Source: Streptacidiphilus sp. P02-A3a (GTDB taxonomy: Bacteria; Actinomycetota; Actinomycetes; Streptomycetales; Streptomycetaceae). Taken from it: DNA of 64,000 nucleotides. Shown here one piece after another: positions 7,817 to 15,365 of this stretch. The position numbers were made by a program, and so were the translations under genes. Positions within the stretch are counted from its first letter, which is position 1; each line of letters opens with the position of its first letter. The stretch is taken from contig NZ_CP048289.1 of NCBI RefSeq assembly GCF_014084105.1, positions 6,085,922 to 6,149,921 of the forward strand. The letters run 5' to 3'. The notes under the pieces were generated by a model, which made no database searches, was not told where the DNA came from, and saw only the letters and a list, made by a program, of their open reading frames with translations.

Positions 7817-8896
7817 TCAGCTCCGAGACACGCCCGCTGGGCCGAAATCCGACACACCAGGTAGCCCCATAAGGGCCATGACCTCTTCGAACTCGTCAAT
7901 CAACAGCCGCAGGACGGCCGCCGCGCCGGCGCTTCCGGAATGGCTGAGACCCCACAGGACGGGACGCCCCACCATTACCGCGTCGGCGCCGAGGCAGAGC
8001 GCCCTGGCGATATCCGCACCGTATCGCACGGCACCGTCGAAAATGATCCGACATCGGCCGGCCACGGCGTCCGAGATTTCTGGCAGCGCGTCGGCCGCAG
8101 GCACCGCGAAATCAAGCTGCCGACCCCCGTGATTGGACACGACAATTGCCTGGACGCCGTGCTCGGCGGCGAGCACCGCGTCCTCCGCGGTGAGCACGCC
8201 CTTCAGCACCAGCGGCAGTGAGCTGCGTTCCTGGAGCCAGGCCAGGTCGGCCCAGGTGATCGAGGCGTCGAACTGCTCCCGGGAGTGCCGGGCGATCGCC
8301 GACGCGCCCGCCCGCTCCTGGTGCGAGGCCGACATCAGGGCCGGGGCCACGTTCACCGCGCTGATGCCGTCCGGCACCGTGAAGCCGTTGCGGATGTCGC
8401 GGTACCTCCGGGCGACCCGGGGCGCGTCGACGGTCAGCACCAGTGCCCGGTAGCCCGCCGCCTCGGCCCGGCCGACCAGCTCGACCAGCTGCTCCCGGTC
8501 CCTGAGCCAGTACAACTGGAGCCAGAGGGGGGCGGTGGTCGCGGCGGCGATGTCCTCCAGCGTGCGGCTGGCGAACATGCTCACCGTGAACAGCGCGCCG
8601 ACCTCCCCCGCCGCCCGGGCGGTGGCCACCTCGCCCTCGGGGTGGGCGAGTCGGTGGTACGCCATCGGCGCGACGGCGAGCGGGGCCGCCAGCGGGGCCC
8701 CGAACAGCGTGGTCCGCGGATCCGGCTCGGAGACGTCGACCAGGCAGCGCGGACGCAGCCGCAATCGGTCCAGCGCGGCCCGCGCGGCGATCGGCATGGA
8801 CTCGGTTCCACTGGCACCCGCCAGGAAGTCCCAGACCGGAGCCGAAAGCGCGGCCCTGGCCGCGGCCTCGTACCCAGCGAGCGACAGCGGTGCCAT
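7817..8896 (-). CDS. hmo: FMN-dependent 4-hydroxymandelate oxidase (alpha-hydroxyacid oxidase family)
   Basis: A 359-aa TIM-barrel flavoprotein of the glycolate oxidase/lactate dehydrogenase family. Visible motifs are VAPMAYHRLAHPEGE (FMN side), LQLYWLRDRE (substrate Tyr), LVLKGVLTAEDA (FMN-binding Lys), SNHGGRQLD (catalytic His and substrate-binding Arg) and the phosphate-binding FDGAVRYG / GADAVMVGRP. In HPG biosynthesis Hmo oxidises 4-hydroxymandelate to 4-hydroxyphenylglyoxylate. ATG 8896 has GGGGGA upstream; upstream in-frame codons are not needed. It is divergent from the TetR gene, with a candidate operator in between. Confidence 0.88.
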   Translation of the reverse strand: MAPLSLAGYEAAARAALSAPVWDFLAGASGTESMPIAARAALDRLRLRPRCLVDVSEPDPRTTLFGAPLAAPLAVAPMAYHRLAHPEGEVATARAAGEVGALFTVSMFASRTLEDIAAATTAPLWLQLYWLRDREQLVELVGRAEAAGYRALVLTVDAPRVARRYRDIRNGFTVPDGISAVNVAPALMSASHQERAGASAIARHSREQFDASITWADLAWLQERSSLPLVLKGVLTAEDAVLAAEHGVQAIVVSNHGGRQLDFAVPAADALPEISDAVAGRCRIIFDGAVRYGADIARALCLGADAVMVGRPVLWGLSHSGSAGAAAVLRLLIDEFEEVMALMGLPGVSDFGPAGVSRS

Positions 8897-9118
8897 GTCA
8901 CGGTCCCCCGTTAAGAACACTCGACCCTCAGAACACTTGACGTATCTCGACGTATCCGGTTCGGCTGAAGCACCGCAAGACCAAAGTAAACGCACGCCCG
9001 TGCTGGAAGCCCAGTCTGGCATAGTGTCCGCACGGTCGTCCACTTAGTACCATAATGGATCACGGGAGGTCCTCCACCGGAATCAGCGGCCTTCCCATGA
9101 AGTGAGAAGAGGTGGCGC
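8897..9118. promoter_or_regulatory. Divergent promoter region, hmo / tetR
   Basis: 222 bp between the two starts. It contains a -10-like CATAAT at 9051-9056 facing tetR, a direct repeat GACGTATC around 8940-8957, and the 14-bp motif at 9029-9042. This layout (a TetR gene divergent from a biosynthetic gene with a shared operator) is the common autoregulated arrangement. Confidence 0.55.
9029..9042 (+). promoter_or_regulatory. Candidate TetR operator, copy 1
   Basis: CGCACGGTCGTCCA. Aligned with copies at 13965-13978 (reverse strand) and 14519-14532 it fits CG-n-ACG-R-TCGT-n-C, whose core ACGRTCGT is palindromic or nearly so. It is located between hmo and tetR. Confidence 0.5.
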
Positions 9119-9763
9119 ATGCCAGGCGTGAGCAAGGACAACCGGATCGAGCGGGGCAACCAGACCCGTCGACTGATCCTGGGACGTACCGTCCAGATCG
9201 CGTCAGTGGAAGGCCTGGAAGGCCTGTCGCTCGGCCGGCTGGCCTCTGAACTGGAACTCAGCAAGAGCGGCGTGTTCGCCCTGTTCGGTTCCAAGGAGGA
9301 GCTGCAACTCGCCACCGTCCGCGCCGCCATAAAGATCTACATCGAGCACGTGGTCCAGCCCGCACGCGACGTCCCGCCCGGCATCGGCCGGATCTGGACC
9401 ATGTGCAGCACCTGGCTCACCTACTCCGAGCAGCGGGTCTTCCCCGGCGGCTGCTTCTTCTACTCGGTGACCGCCGAGTACGACGCCCGCAAGGGCCTGG
9501 TCCACGATACGGTGGTCCAGGCCCGCGACAACTGGCTCTCCTTCGTGGAGCAGACCATCGAGGGCGCGCGTACGGCCGGTGAGGTGGACCAGGACATCGA
9601 CGTCCCCCAACTCGCCTTCGAGCTGACCGCGTTCCTTGAGGCGGCCAACGCCGAGTCGGTCCTGCACGACGACGCGACCAGCTATCCCAAGGCAACCAAG
9701 GCTGTCCTCAACCGGCTGCGCGCCATCGCCACCGATCCGTCGCTGCTGCCCGACAGTCCCTGA
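9119..9763 (+). CDS. TetR-family transcriptional regulator
   Basis: A 214-aa protein with an N-terminal TetR DNA-binding domain: the helix-turn-helix SLGRLASELELSKSGVFALF followed by GSKEELQLATV. The C-terminal ligand domain contains FPGGCFF and a helical WLSFVEQTIEGA stretch resembling the TetR_C_6-like class. GAGAAGAGG lies upstream of the ATG. It is divergent from hmo and is the only classical regulator seen in the cluster portion in view. It most likely represses its own promoter and the cluster promoters that share the 14-bp motif; this is inferred. Confidence 0.9.
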   Translation: MPGVSKDNRIERGNQTRRLILGRTVQIASVEGLEGLSLGRLASELELSKSGVFALFGSKEELQLATVRAAIKIYIEHVVQPARDVPPGIGRIWTMCSTWLTYSEQRVFPGGCFFYSVTAEYDARKGLVHDTVVQARDNWLSFVEQTIEGARTAGEVDQDIDVPQLAFELTAFLEAANAESVLHDDATSYPKATKAVLNRLRAIATDPSLLPDSP

Positions 9764-9884
9764 CCGACCGGAACGCGGGGGGCGGGAGCGGGAGCGGCCA
9801 TCGCCCCGCGACGCCGCCCCCCGGGTTGCGGTCGGTCCTCACTTGGCCGCGGCCGCCGGGGCCGGGCCCTGGCCGGAGAGACCC

Positions 9885-10850
9885 ATGGCATTCGACCCGC
9901 AGTTCCAAGCCCTTTACCAGGCCCGGGCGGCGCACGACGTCCGCCCGCTCTACACCATGACGCTCGACGAGGCCCGGGCCGCGGACCTGGCCGCGATCCA
10001 GGCCGACGCCGGGACCCCGGAACCGGTCGCCGAGGTCGTCGACCGGTTCTTCCCCGGGCCGCAGGGCCCGCTGCCGATCCGGATCTACCGGCCGACGCCG
10101 CCGGACGGCCAGGTCCCGGAGCAACTGCCGGTCCTGGTCTACTTCTTCGGCGGCGGCTGGACCCTCGGCAGCCTCGACACCGGCGACGCGATCTGCCGCA
10201 GCCTGACCAACGCGGTCGGCTGCCTGACCGTGGCCGTCGGCTACCGGCTCGCCCCCGAGCACGTCTTCCCCGCCGCGGTCCACGACTGCTTCGCCGCGGT
10301 GCGTTGGATCGCGGACCAGGCGCGGGAGTTGGGCGCCGATCCGGCGCGGATCGCGGTCGGCGGCGACAGCGCGGGCGGCAACCTGAGCGCGGCGGTCACC
10401 CTGCTGGCCCGGGACGCGGGCGGCCCGGCGCTGGTCGCGCAACTGCTGGTGTACCCCAACACCGACCACCTCGCGGACACCGCGTCCCGGCGGGAGAACA
10501 GCGACCCGCTGCTGTTCAACGACAAGTCCGTGCAGTGGTACTGGGACAACTACCTGGCCACGCCGGAGGACGGGGCGAACCCGCTGGCCTCCCCGCTGCG
10601 CGCGGCCGACCTGTCCGGACTGCCGCCCGCGCTGGTGGTCACCGCCGAGTACGACCCGCTGCGGGACGAGGGCGAGGCCTACGCGCAACGGCTGCGCGAC
10701 AGCGGGGTGGCGGTGCGGCTGACCCGCTACCCCGGCGTGCCGCACGGCTTCTTCGCGATGGCGGGCAGCCTGGACGCGGGCCGCCGCGCGGTCCAGCAGG
10801 CCGCCGGGTACCTGCGCGACACCTTCGACAACACCGACCCGAGAGGCTGA
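9885..10850 (+). CDS. Hormone-sensitive-lipase-type alpha/beta hydrolase
   Basis: A 321-aa esterase-fold protein. The nucleophile elbow GGDSAGGN (S162), the acid in AEYDPLRDEG and the histidine in GVPHGFF give an intact catalytic triad. The usual HGGG oxyanion-hole motif reads FFGGGW, with Phe in place of His, which is uncommon. ATG 9885 is supported by GGAGAG four bases upstream; the open frame upstream is a shadow. It lies four bases upstream of the aminotransferase start, so they are cotranscribed. It could release or hydrolyse a carrier-bound ester or thioester, or act on a finished product. Confidence 0.85.
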   Translation: MAFDPQFQALYQARAAHDVRPLYTMTLDEARAADLAAIQADAGTPEPVAEVVDRFFPGPQGPLPIRIYRPTPPDGQVPEQLPVLVYFFGGGWTLGSLDTGDAICRSLTNAVGCLTVAVGYRLAPEHVFPAAVHDCFAAVRWIADQARELGADPARIAVGGDSAGGNLSAAVTLLARDAGGPALVAQLLVYPNTDHLADTASRRENSDPLLFNDKSVQWYWDNYLATPEDGANPLASPLRAADLSGLPPALVVTAEYDPLRDEGEAYAQRLRDSGVAVRLTRYPGVPHGFFAMAGSLDAGRRAVQQAAGYLRDTFDNTDPRG

Positions 10851-10854
10851 CACC

Positions 10855-12180
10855 GTGCCGGCGACCATCCCCGTGACCGAGCCGCAGGCGCTCGACCGCA
10901 CCGAGCTCCACGGTTCGCTCAACGATCCGCTGCTGGACGCCATGAACTTCCTCAACGAGGCCGCGGGGCGCTTCCCCGAGGCGCTGTCCTTCGGCGCCGG
11001 GCGGCCCACCGAGGGCTCCTTCGAACCCGAGCAACTCGCCGGTCACCTGCGGTCGTTCACCGACCACCTGGAGCAGGAGCGCGGCTGGAGCCGGGACCGG
11101 ATCCGCACCGCGCTCTACCAGTACGGCCGCACCAACGGCATCATCCACGACCTGATCGCCCGCACCCTGGTCAACGACGAGGGCATCGAGGTGCCGCCGG
11201 AGGCGGTGGTGGTCACCACCGGCGCGCAGGAGGCGATGCTGGTGACCCTGCGCGCGCTGTTCGCCCGCCCGGAGGACACGCTGCTGGTCAGCTCGCCCTG
11301 CTACGTCGGGATCACCGGCGCGGCCCGGCTGCTGGACATAGCCGTCCAGCCGGTACCGGAGGGGGCACTCGGTCCGGACCCGGAGGCGGTCCTGGCGGCG
11401 GTGCGCACGGTCCGCGCGGCCGGCGGCCGACCGCGCGCGCTGTACCTGGTGCCGGACTTCGCCAACCCCTCGGGCGCGAGCATGACCGTCGAGGCCCGCC
11501 GGGGGCTGCTGGAACTCGCCGAGCAGGAGGACCTGCTGATCCTGGAGGACAACCCGTACGGCTTCTTCGTCCGCGACGGCTCGGCCCGGCCGACGCTGAA
11601 GTCCCTGGACCGCGGCCGCCGGGTGCTGTACTTCGGCTCCTTCGCCAAGACCGCGCTGCCGGGGGCGCGGGTCGGCTACGTGGTCGCCGACCAGGAGGTC
11701 ACCGGCCCGCAGGGCGACCGCACGCTGCTCGCCGACGAGCTGTCGAAGATCAAGAGCATGACCACCGTGAACACCTCGGCGATCAGCCAGGCCGTCATCG
11801 GCGGCATGCTGGTCGAGTCCGGCTTCCGGCTGCGGGAGGCCAACGCCGAGGCCATCGCCTTCTACCGGGCCAGCATGGACGCGCTGCTGGCGGAGCTGGA
11901 ACGGCACTTCCCGGCCGAGCGCCGGGCCGAACTCGGACTGGACTGGAACCGCCCGGAAGGCGGCTTCTTCCTGGTGGTGACCGTGCCCTTCACCGCCGAC
12001 GGCAAGGCACTGGAGCGCTCCGCCCGGGACCACGGAGTGCTCTGGACGGCGATGTCCGACTTCTGCATCGACGGCGGCGGCCGGAACCAGATCCGGCTCT
12101 CCTGCAGCACCCTGACGCCTGATCAGATCGTGGAGGGGGTGGCCCGGCTGGCCGGCTTCATCGAGCAGGAGGCCGGCTGA
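10855..12180 (+). CDS. hpgT: PLP-dependent aminotransferase, HpgT-like
   Basis: A 441-aa fold-type I aminotransferase without an N-terminal GntR domain. The PLP lysine is K265 in GSFAKTALPGARVGY; VPDFANPSG and LEDNPYG give the cofactor-contacting Asn and Asp/Tyr. The overall form (an N-terminal SFGAGRP motif) matches class I/MocR-like transaminases such as HpgT, which converts 4-hydroxyphenylglyoxylate to L-HPG, usually with tyrosine as amino donor so that hydroxyphenylpyruvate is regenerated. Start GTG 10855 has GAGAGG upstream. Context with HmaS, Hmo and Pdh makes HpgT the best call. Confidence 0.85.
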   Translation: MPATIPVTEPQALDRTELHGSLNDPLLDAMNFLNEAAGRFPEALSFGAGRPTEGSFEPEQLAGHLRSFTDHLEQERGWSRDRIRTALYQYGRTNGIIHDLIARTLVNDEGIEVPPEAVVVTTGAQEAMLVTLRALFARPEDTLLVSSPCYVGITGAARLLDIAVQPVPEGALGPDPEAVLAAVRTVRAAGGRPRALYLVPDFANPSGASMTVEARRGLLELAEQEDLLILEDNPYGFFVRDGSARPTLKSLDRGRRVLYFGSFAKTALPGARVGYVVADQEVTGPQGDRTLLADELSKIKSMTTVNTSAISQAVIGGMLVESGFRLREANAEAIAFYRASMDALLAELERHFPAERRAELGLDWNRPEGGFFLVVTVPFTADGKALERSARDHGVLWTAMSDFCIDGGGRNQIRLSCSTLTPDQIVEGVARLAGFIEQEAG

Positions 12181-12191
12181 CCCAGTCAGCG

Positions 12192-12230
12192 CTGTGGGGC
12201 CCGGCAGTCGTCGACTGCCGGGCCCCACAG
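12192..12230. terminator. Bidirectional stem-loop between convergent genes
   Basis: A perfect inverted repeat with 19-bp arms (starting CTGTGGGGCCCGGCAGTC) around one base lies 11 bp after the aminotransferase stop and 31 bp after the enoyl reductase stop. It can terminate both transcripts. Confidence 0.85.
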
Positions 12231-12260
12231 CATTACTGACAGTTCTCACATCGCGCGGCG

Positions 12261-13040
12261 TCAGGCGCCGATGGCGTGCACCCCGCCGTCGACGTGCACG
12301 ATCTCGCCGGTGGTCTTCGGGAACCAGTCGGACAGCAGCCCGACCACCCCGCGCGCGGCGGGCTCGCTGTCGGTGACGTCCCAGCCGAGCGGCGCCCGCT
12401 GCTCCCACACCTCGCGGAACAGGTCGAAGCCGGGGATGGACTTGGCGGCCGTGGTCCGCACCGGACCGGCCGCGACCAGGTTGCAGCGGATGCCGCGCCC
12501 GCCCAGGTCCCGGGCCAGGTAGCGGGAGGTCGCCTCCAGCGCGGCCTTGGCCACACCCATCCAGTCGTACGCGGGCCAGGCCAGCTGGGCGTCGAAGTCG
12601 ATGCCCACCAGCGCGGCCCCGCGCTCGCCGATCAGCGGCAGGCAGGCCACCGCCAGCGCCTTCAGCGAGTAGGCGGAGACCTCGACCGCGGTCGCCACCG
12701 ACGGCCAGCCGGTGTCCAGGAAGCCGCCGCCCATCGCGTCCTGCGGGGCGAAGGCGATCGAGTGCACGATGCCGTCCAGGGTGGCGTCGGCGCCCAGCCG
12801 CTCGCGCACCCGCTCCGCCAGCGAGTCGAGCTGCGCCTGGTCCTGCACGTCGAGTTCGATCACCGGCGGCGGTTCCGGCAGCCGCTTGGCGATCCGCTCC
12901 ACCAGGCTCAGCCGCCCGTAGCCGGTCAGCACCACCTCGGCGCCCTGCTCCTGGGCCAGCCGCGCGGCGTGGAAGGCGATCGAGGACTCCATCAGCACGC
13001 CGGTGACCAGCACCCGCTTGCCCGCCAGCAGCCCGCTCAC
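12261..13040 (-). CDS. InhA/FabI-like enoyl-ACP reductase
   Basis: A 259-aa SDR-type enoyl reductase. The active-site pair is in AYDWMGVAKAALE (Tyr-x6-Lys, as in InhA), with N-terminal VLVTGVLMESSIAFHAA replacing the classical GxxxGxG, as in FabI/InhA, and HSIAFAP for the NADH pocket. It reduces enoyl thioesters on ACP. GTG 13040 overlaps the hydrolase stop (GTGA). No ketoreductase or dehydratase is seen in the cluster, so those steps would have to come from primary metabolism. It may saturate a pathway-specific chain, or be an inhibitor-insensitive target copy. Confidence 0.9.
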   Translation of the reverse strand: MSGLLAGKRVLVTGVLMESSIAFHAARLAQEQGAEVVLTGYGRLSLVERIAKRLPEPPPVIELDVQDQAQLDSLAERVRERLGADATLDGIVHSIAFAPQDAMGGGFLDTGWPSVATAVEVSAYSLKALAVACLPLIGERGAALVGIDFDAQLAWPAYDWMGVAKAALEATSRYLARDLGGRGIRCNLVAAGPVRTTAAKSIPGFDLFREVWEQRAPLGWDVTDSEPAARGVVGLLSDWFPKTTGEIVHVDGGVHAIGA

Positions 13041-13924
13041 CGGGTCCGGGCCCCGGCCTCGGTACCGGCCGCGCTGGGGTCGGCGGTGACGAAGTCCACC
13101 ACCTCGGTGACCACCGCGGCATCCGCCAGGATCCGCCGGTGGCCCAGGCGGCGGGTGGTCACCAGCCGCGCCTGGTCGCCGTAGGCCGCGGTGATCCGCA
13201 GCGCCTGCTCCGGCCGCACCATGTCGTCGTTCTCGTCCTGCACCACCAGGATCGGCGCCGACACCCGCTCCGGCTCGTGCACCACCGAGAAGCGGCTCCA
13301 GATGTCCGCCTCCTGCGGGAACAGCTCGTGCTCGATCCGGCCCCGCAGCTCCGCCCGCACCTGCTCGCGCAGGCCGAGCTTGGAGCAGAAGGCCTCGACC
13401 ACGTAGTCGAAGTCGACCACCCCTCCGATGACGGAGACCCGTCCGGCCCGCACGCCCTGGCGCAGCGCGAAGAAGCTGGCCGTGGCCCCCAGCGAGTGCG
13501 CCACCACCGCCTCGAAGTCGCCGTGCTCGGCGTGCAGTTGGGTGATCACGTCACGGTACTCAAGGATGGTCGTGGTCTTGCCGGTGGACTCGCCGTGGCC
13601 CGGCGCGTCGAAGGTGACCGGGCTGTAGCCGCGTTCCAGCAGCGCGGCGGCGAAGGCGGAGAAGCGCGAACCACGCGACTCCCAGCCGTGCACCAGCAGC
13701 ACCGGACGCTCGCCGCTGCCCCAGTGGTAGGTGGCCACCGACTTCCCGTGGACCTCCAGCCGCCCGGTCCGCGCCCGCTCCATCACCGGGTGTTCGGAGG
13801 GGCGCAGCTTGCTGTGCCCCATCGGGTTCCGGAACAGGCCGAACGCGCCCTTGCCGGCCAGTCGCTCCGAGACACAGGAGGTGCTGTTGATCGCCGTTCG
13901 AACGACTGCCGCGGTGGCATCCAT
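13037..13924 (-). CDS. Alpha/beta hydrolase-fold protein
   Basis: A 295-aa hydrolase. Motifs: VLLVHGWESRG (oxyanion HGW), VVAHSLGATASF (nucleophile Ser in A-H-S-L-G), QDENDDMV (acid) and RLGHRRIL (His). The resemblance is to serine-aminopeptidase/2-succinyl-type hydrolases. GAGGAGG lies upstream of ATG 13924. It heads a two-gene leftward operon with the enoyl reductase and faces the 14053 gene. A -10-like TACTAT and a motif copy sit just upstream, so it is probably under the cluster TetR. The substrate is unknown; thioester release or editing is possible. Confidence 0.83.
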   Translation of the reverse strand: MDATAAVVRTAINSTSCVSERLAGKGAFGLFRNPMGHSKLRPSEHPVMERARTGRLEVHGKSVATYHWGSGERPVLLVHGWESRGSRFSAFAAALLERGYSPVTFDAPGHGESTGKTTTILEYRDVITQLHAEHGDFEAVVAHSLGATASFFALRQGVRAGRVSVIGGVVDFDYVVEAFCSKLGLREQVRAELRGRIEHELFPQEADIWSRFSVVHEPERVSAPILVVQDENDDMVRPEQALRITAAYGDQARLVTTRRLGHRRILADAAVVTEVVDFVTADPSAAGTEAGARTR

Positions 13925-13959
13925 GCCACATCCTCCTCGGGAGGGTCACTAGTCACAAA

Positions 13960-13978
13960 ATAGTAGCACGACCGTTCG
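13960..13978 (-). promoter_or_regulatory. Promoter -10 with candidate TetR operator, copy 2
   Basis: Reading leftward, CGAACGGTCGTGCT (13978-13965) overlaps by one base a -10-like TACTAT (13965-13960), about 36 bp before the hydrolase start. The arrangement of motif then TA-x-TAT is the same as at 14519-14537, which supports both as real promoters. Confidence 0.55.
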
Positions 13979-14052
13979 CTCAGTTTTATGATGGAATCAG
14001 GCCCTCAGCCCACGCGTGGAGCGGTGCGCACGCAGAGCAGTGGAGGCACGTC

Positions 14053-14727
14053 ATGCCCGGTCCCATCTGGAGCGCCCCCTGGAAGGCGGGCCCGGACGCG
14101 GACCGGCCGCCCCGCGGACCGGTACTGGTCAGCGTCACCGAGTTCCGCACGCACCAGCACTGGCGGGCGCTCGGCGTCCTGGCGGCCGGGCTGCGGCTGC
14201 GCCGCTCCTGGCCCCGGACCGACGGCGCGATCGGGCTGCTGCTGTGGATGGACCCGGACGCCCGGCGCTCGGGATCGGTCTCCGTCTGGACCGACCCGGG
14301 CGGCCTCGACGGCTTCGTGGCCCGCCCGGACCACCGGCGGATCATGCGCGCCTTCCGGGACCGGGGCCGGATCCGCTCCTACAACCGGACGGCCGCGCAC
14401 TGGGACCCGGACGCGGTCTGGACGGAGGCCCGCCGGACGCTGACCGGCGAGGCGCCCTGGCCGCTCCCCGGGCCCGAAGCGGACCCGAGAACCGCGGTAC
14501 CAGGACAAAGAAACAATACGTACGATCGTGCTAATATCCCACGCGTCAGCACTCCACCTGGAGGAGACATGGCTCTCGCCACCCCGCCCGTCGGGTCACC
14601 GTCCCAACTCGACGGCCCGAACCAGGAGTTCAAGGATGAGCTGGACCGGCTGATCGACGAGCAGCTGTTCCCGCAGCAGTCCGACCGCAAGCCGTCGGCA
14701 GCCGCCGCCTCGACCGAGCGCGGGTGA
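14053..14727 (+). CDS. Hypothetical protein with alpha+beta-barrel-like N-terminal part; frame reads through into a downstream small ORF
   Basis: The start has an excellent GGAGG six bases upstream. Residues 1-~140 contain the pattern VSVTEF...RALGVLAAGLRLRRSW...SVSVWTDPGGLDGFV..PDH, reminiscent of the ferredoxin-like dimeric barrels of DUF3291/spheroidene-monooxygenase-type proteins, but I cannot name the family firmly. The frame then crosses an A+T-rich stretch holding a promoter-like sequence (14509-14537) and continues in frame with no stop through a separate, well-supported start at 14569, ending at 14727. The functional protein may therefore be about 150 residues with an accidental tail, or a genuine 224-aa fusion. 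Confidence 0.6.
   Translation: MPGPIWSAPWKAGPDADRPPRGPVLVSVTEFRTHQHWRALGVLAAGLRLRRSWPRTDGAIGLLLWMDPDARRSGSVSVWTDPGGLDGFVARPDHRRIMRAFRDRGRIRSYNRTAAHWDPDAVWTEARRTLTGEAPWPLPGPEADPRTAVPGQRNNTYDRANIPRVSTPPGGDMALATPPVGSPSQLDGPNQEFKDELDRLIDEQLFPQQSDRKPSAAAASTERG
14519..14537 (+). promoter_or_regulatory. Internal promoter with candidate TetR operator, copy 3
   Basis: CGTACGATCGTGCT (14519-14532) overlaps a -10-like TAATAT (14532-14537), 31 bp before ATG 14569. The core ACGATCGT is a perfect palindrome. The local base composition is far more A+T-rich than coding DNA in this genome, supporting a promoter even though the upstream reading frame passes through. It would drive the 14569-20318 genes. Confidence 0.58.
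14569..14727 (+). CDS. Small acidic 52-aa peptide of unknown function
   Basis: ATG 14569 has GGAGGAG directly upstream and a promoter-like element 31-50 bp before it. The peptide starts MALATPPVGSPSQLDGPNQ, then has an acidic, probably helical stretch (EFKDELDRLIDEQLF), and ends in a Ser/Ala-rich tail. No cysteines, no leader-type motif and no similarity I recognise. It is in the same frame as the 14053 ORF, so it could also be the C-terminus of that protein. Its stop overlaps the next gene's start (GTGA). As the first gene of a long operon it may be a conserved small cluster protein; a role as carrier-protein partner or precursor is only speculation. Confidence 0.5.
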   Translation: MALATPPVGSPSQLDGPNQEFKDELDRLIDEQLFPQQSDRKPSAAAASTERG

Positions 14728-15365
14728 CCGGCATGGACCTCCTCGAACTCGACCGCAGCGCCGTCCTTGAGTCCGTGCGCATCCTGGAGTCGGCAGGCCC
14801 CATCGACTGGGAACTGCCCACACCCTGCCCGCAGTGGACGCTCCGTCAGCTGGTGGAGCACATGGCGGCGGGACACCGCGGCTTCGCCGCCGCGACCCGG
14901 GGTGAGGCCGACGACCTCGCCGCCTGGCACGCCCACCCGCTGCCCGGTGACCCGCTCGACGGCTACCGCGAGTCGGTCGCCGCCGTGCTCGAAGCCTTCG
15001 CCCAGCCTGGAGTTCTGGTACGGGAGTTCACCCTTCCGGAGATCACCACCAGGATCACCTTCCCGGGCCGGGTGGCGGTCGGCTTCCACCTGCTCGACTA
15101 CGTCGCGCACTCCTGGGACGTCGCCGCCGCCCTCGGCGCGCGCACCGAGCCCGCGCCGGAGCTGGCCGAGGCCGCACTGGCGATCGCGCTCCAGGTGCCC
15201 GACGACGAGCGCCGGCTCACCCCCGACGCGCAGTTCCAGCCCAGCATCCTGCCGCCGCCCGGGACCGGGACCTTCGAGCTGTTCCTGTACTCGATCGGCC
15301 GCGACCCCCACTGGTCCGCCCCCAAGGACCCCGTCAACTCACAGGAAGACAGCCATGTTCGCTGA
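14724..15365 (+). CDS. DinB/MDMPI-like (TIGR03086 family) metal-binding protein
   Basis: A 213-aa four-helix-bundle protein. PTPCPQWTLRQLVEHMAAGH near the N-terminus and FHLLDYVAHSWDVA in the middle are the marks of the TIGR03086/mycothiol-dependent maleylpyruvate isomerase N-terminal family; H46, H122 and H129 are candidate metal ligands. Some members catalyse thiol-dependent isomerisation or transfer, but most are uncharacterised. GTG 14724 overlaps the previous stop; ATG 14733 is an alternative start. It overlaps the downstream carrier protein by 11 bp, so translation is tightly coupled. Its role in the pathway is unknown. Confidence 0.78.
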   Translation: MTGMDLLELDRSAVLESVRILESAGPIDWELPTPCPQWTLRQLVEHMAAGHRGFAAATRGEADDLAAWHAHPLPGDPLDGYRESVAAVLEAFAQPGVLVREFTLPEITTRITFPGRVAVGFHLLDYVAHSWDVAAALGARTEPAPELAEAALAIALQVPDDERRLTPDAQFQPSILPPPGTGTFELFLYSIGRDPHWSAPKDPVNSQEDSHVR

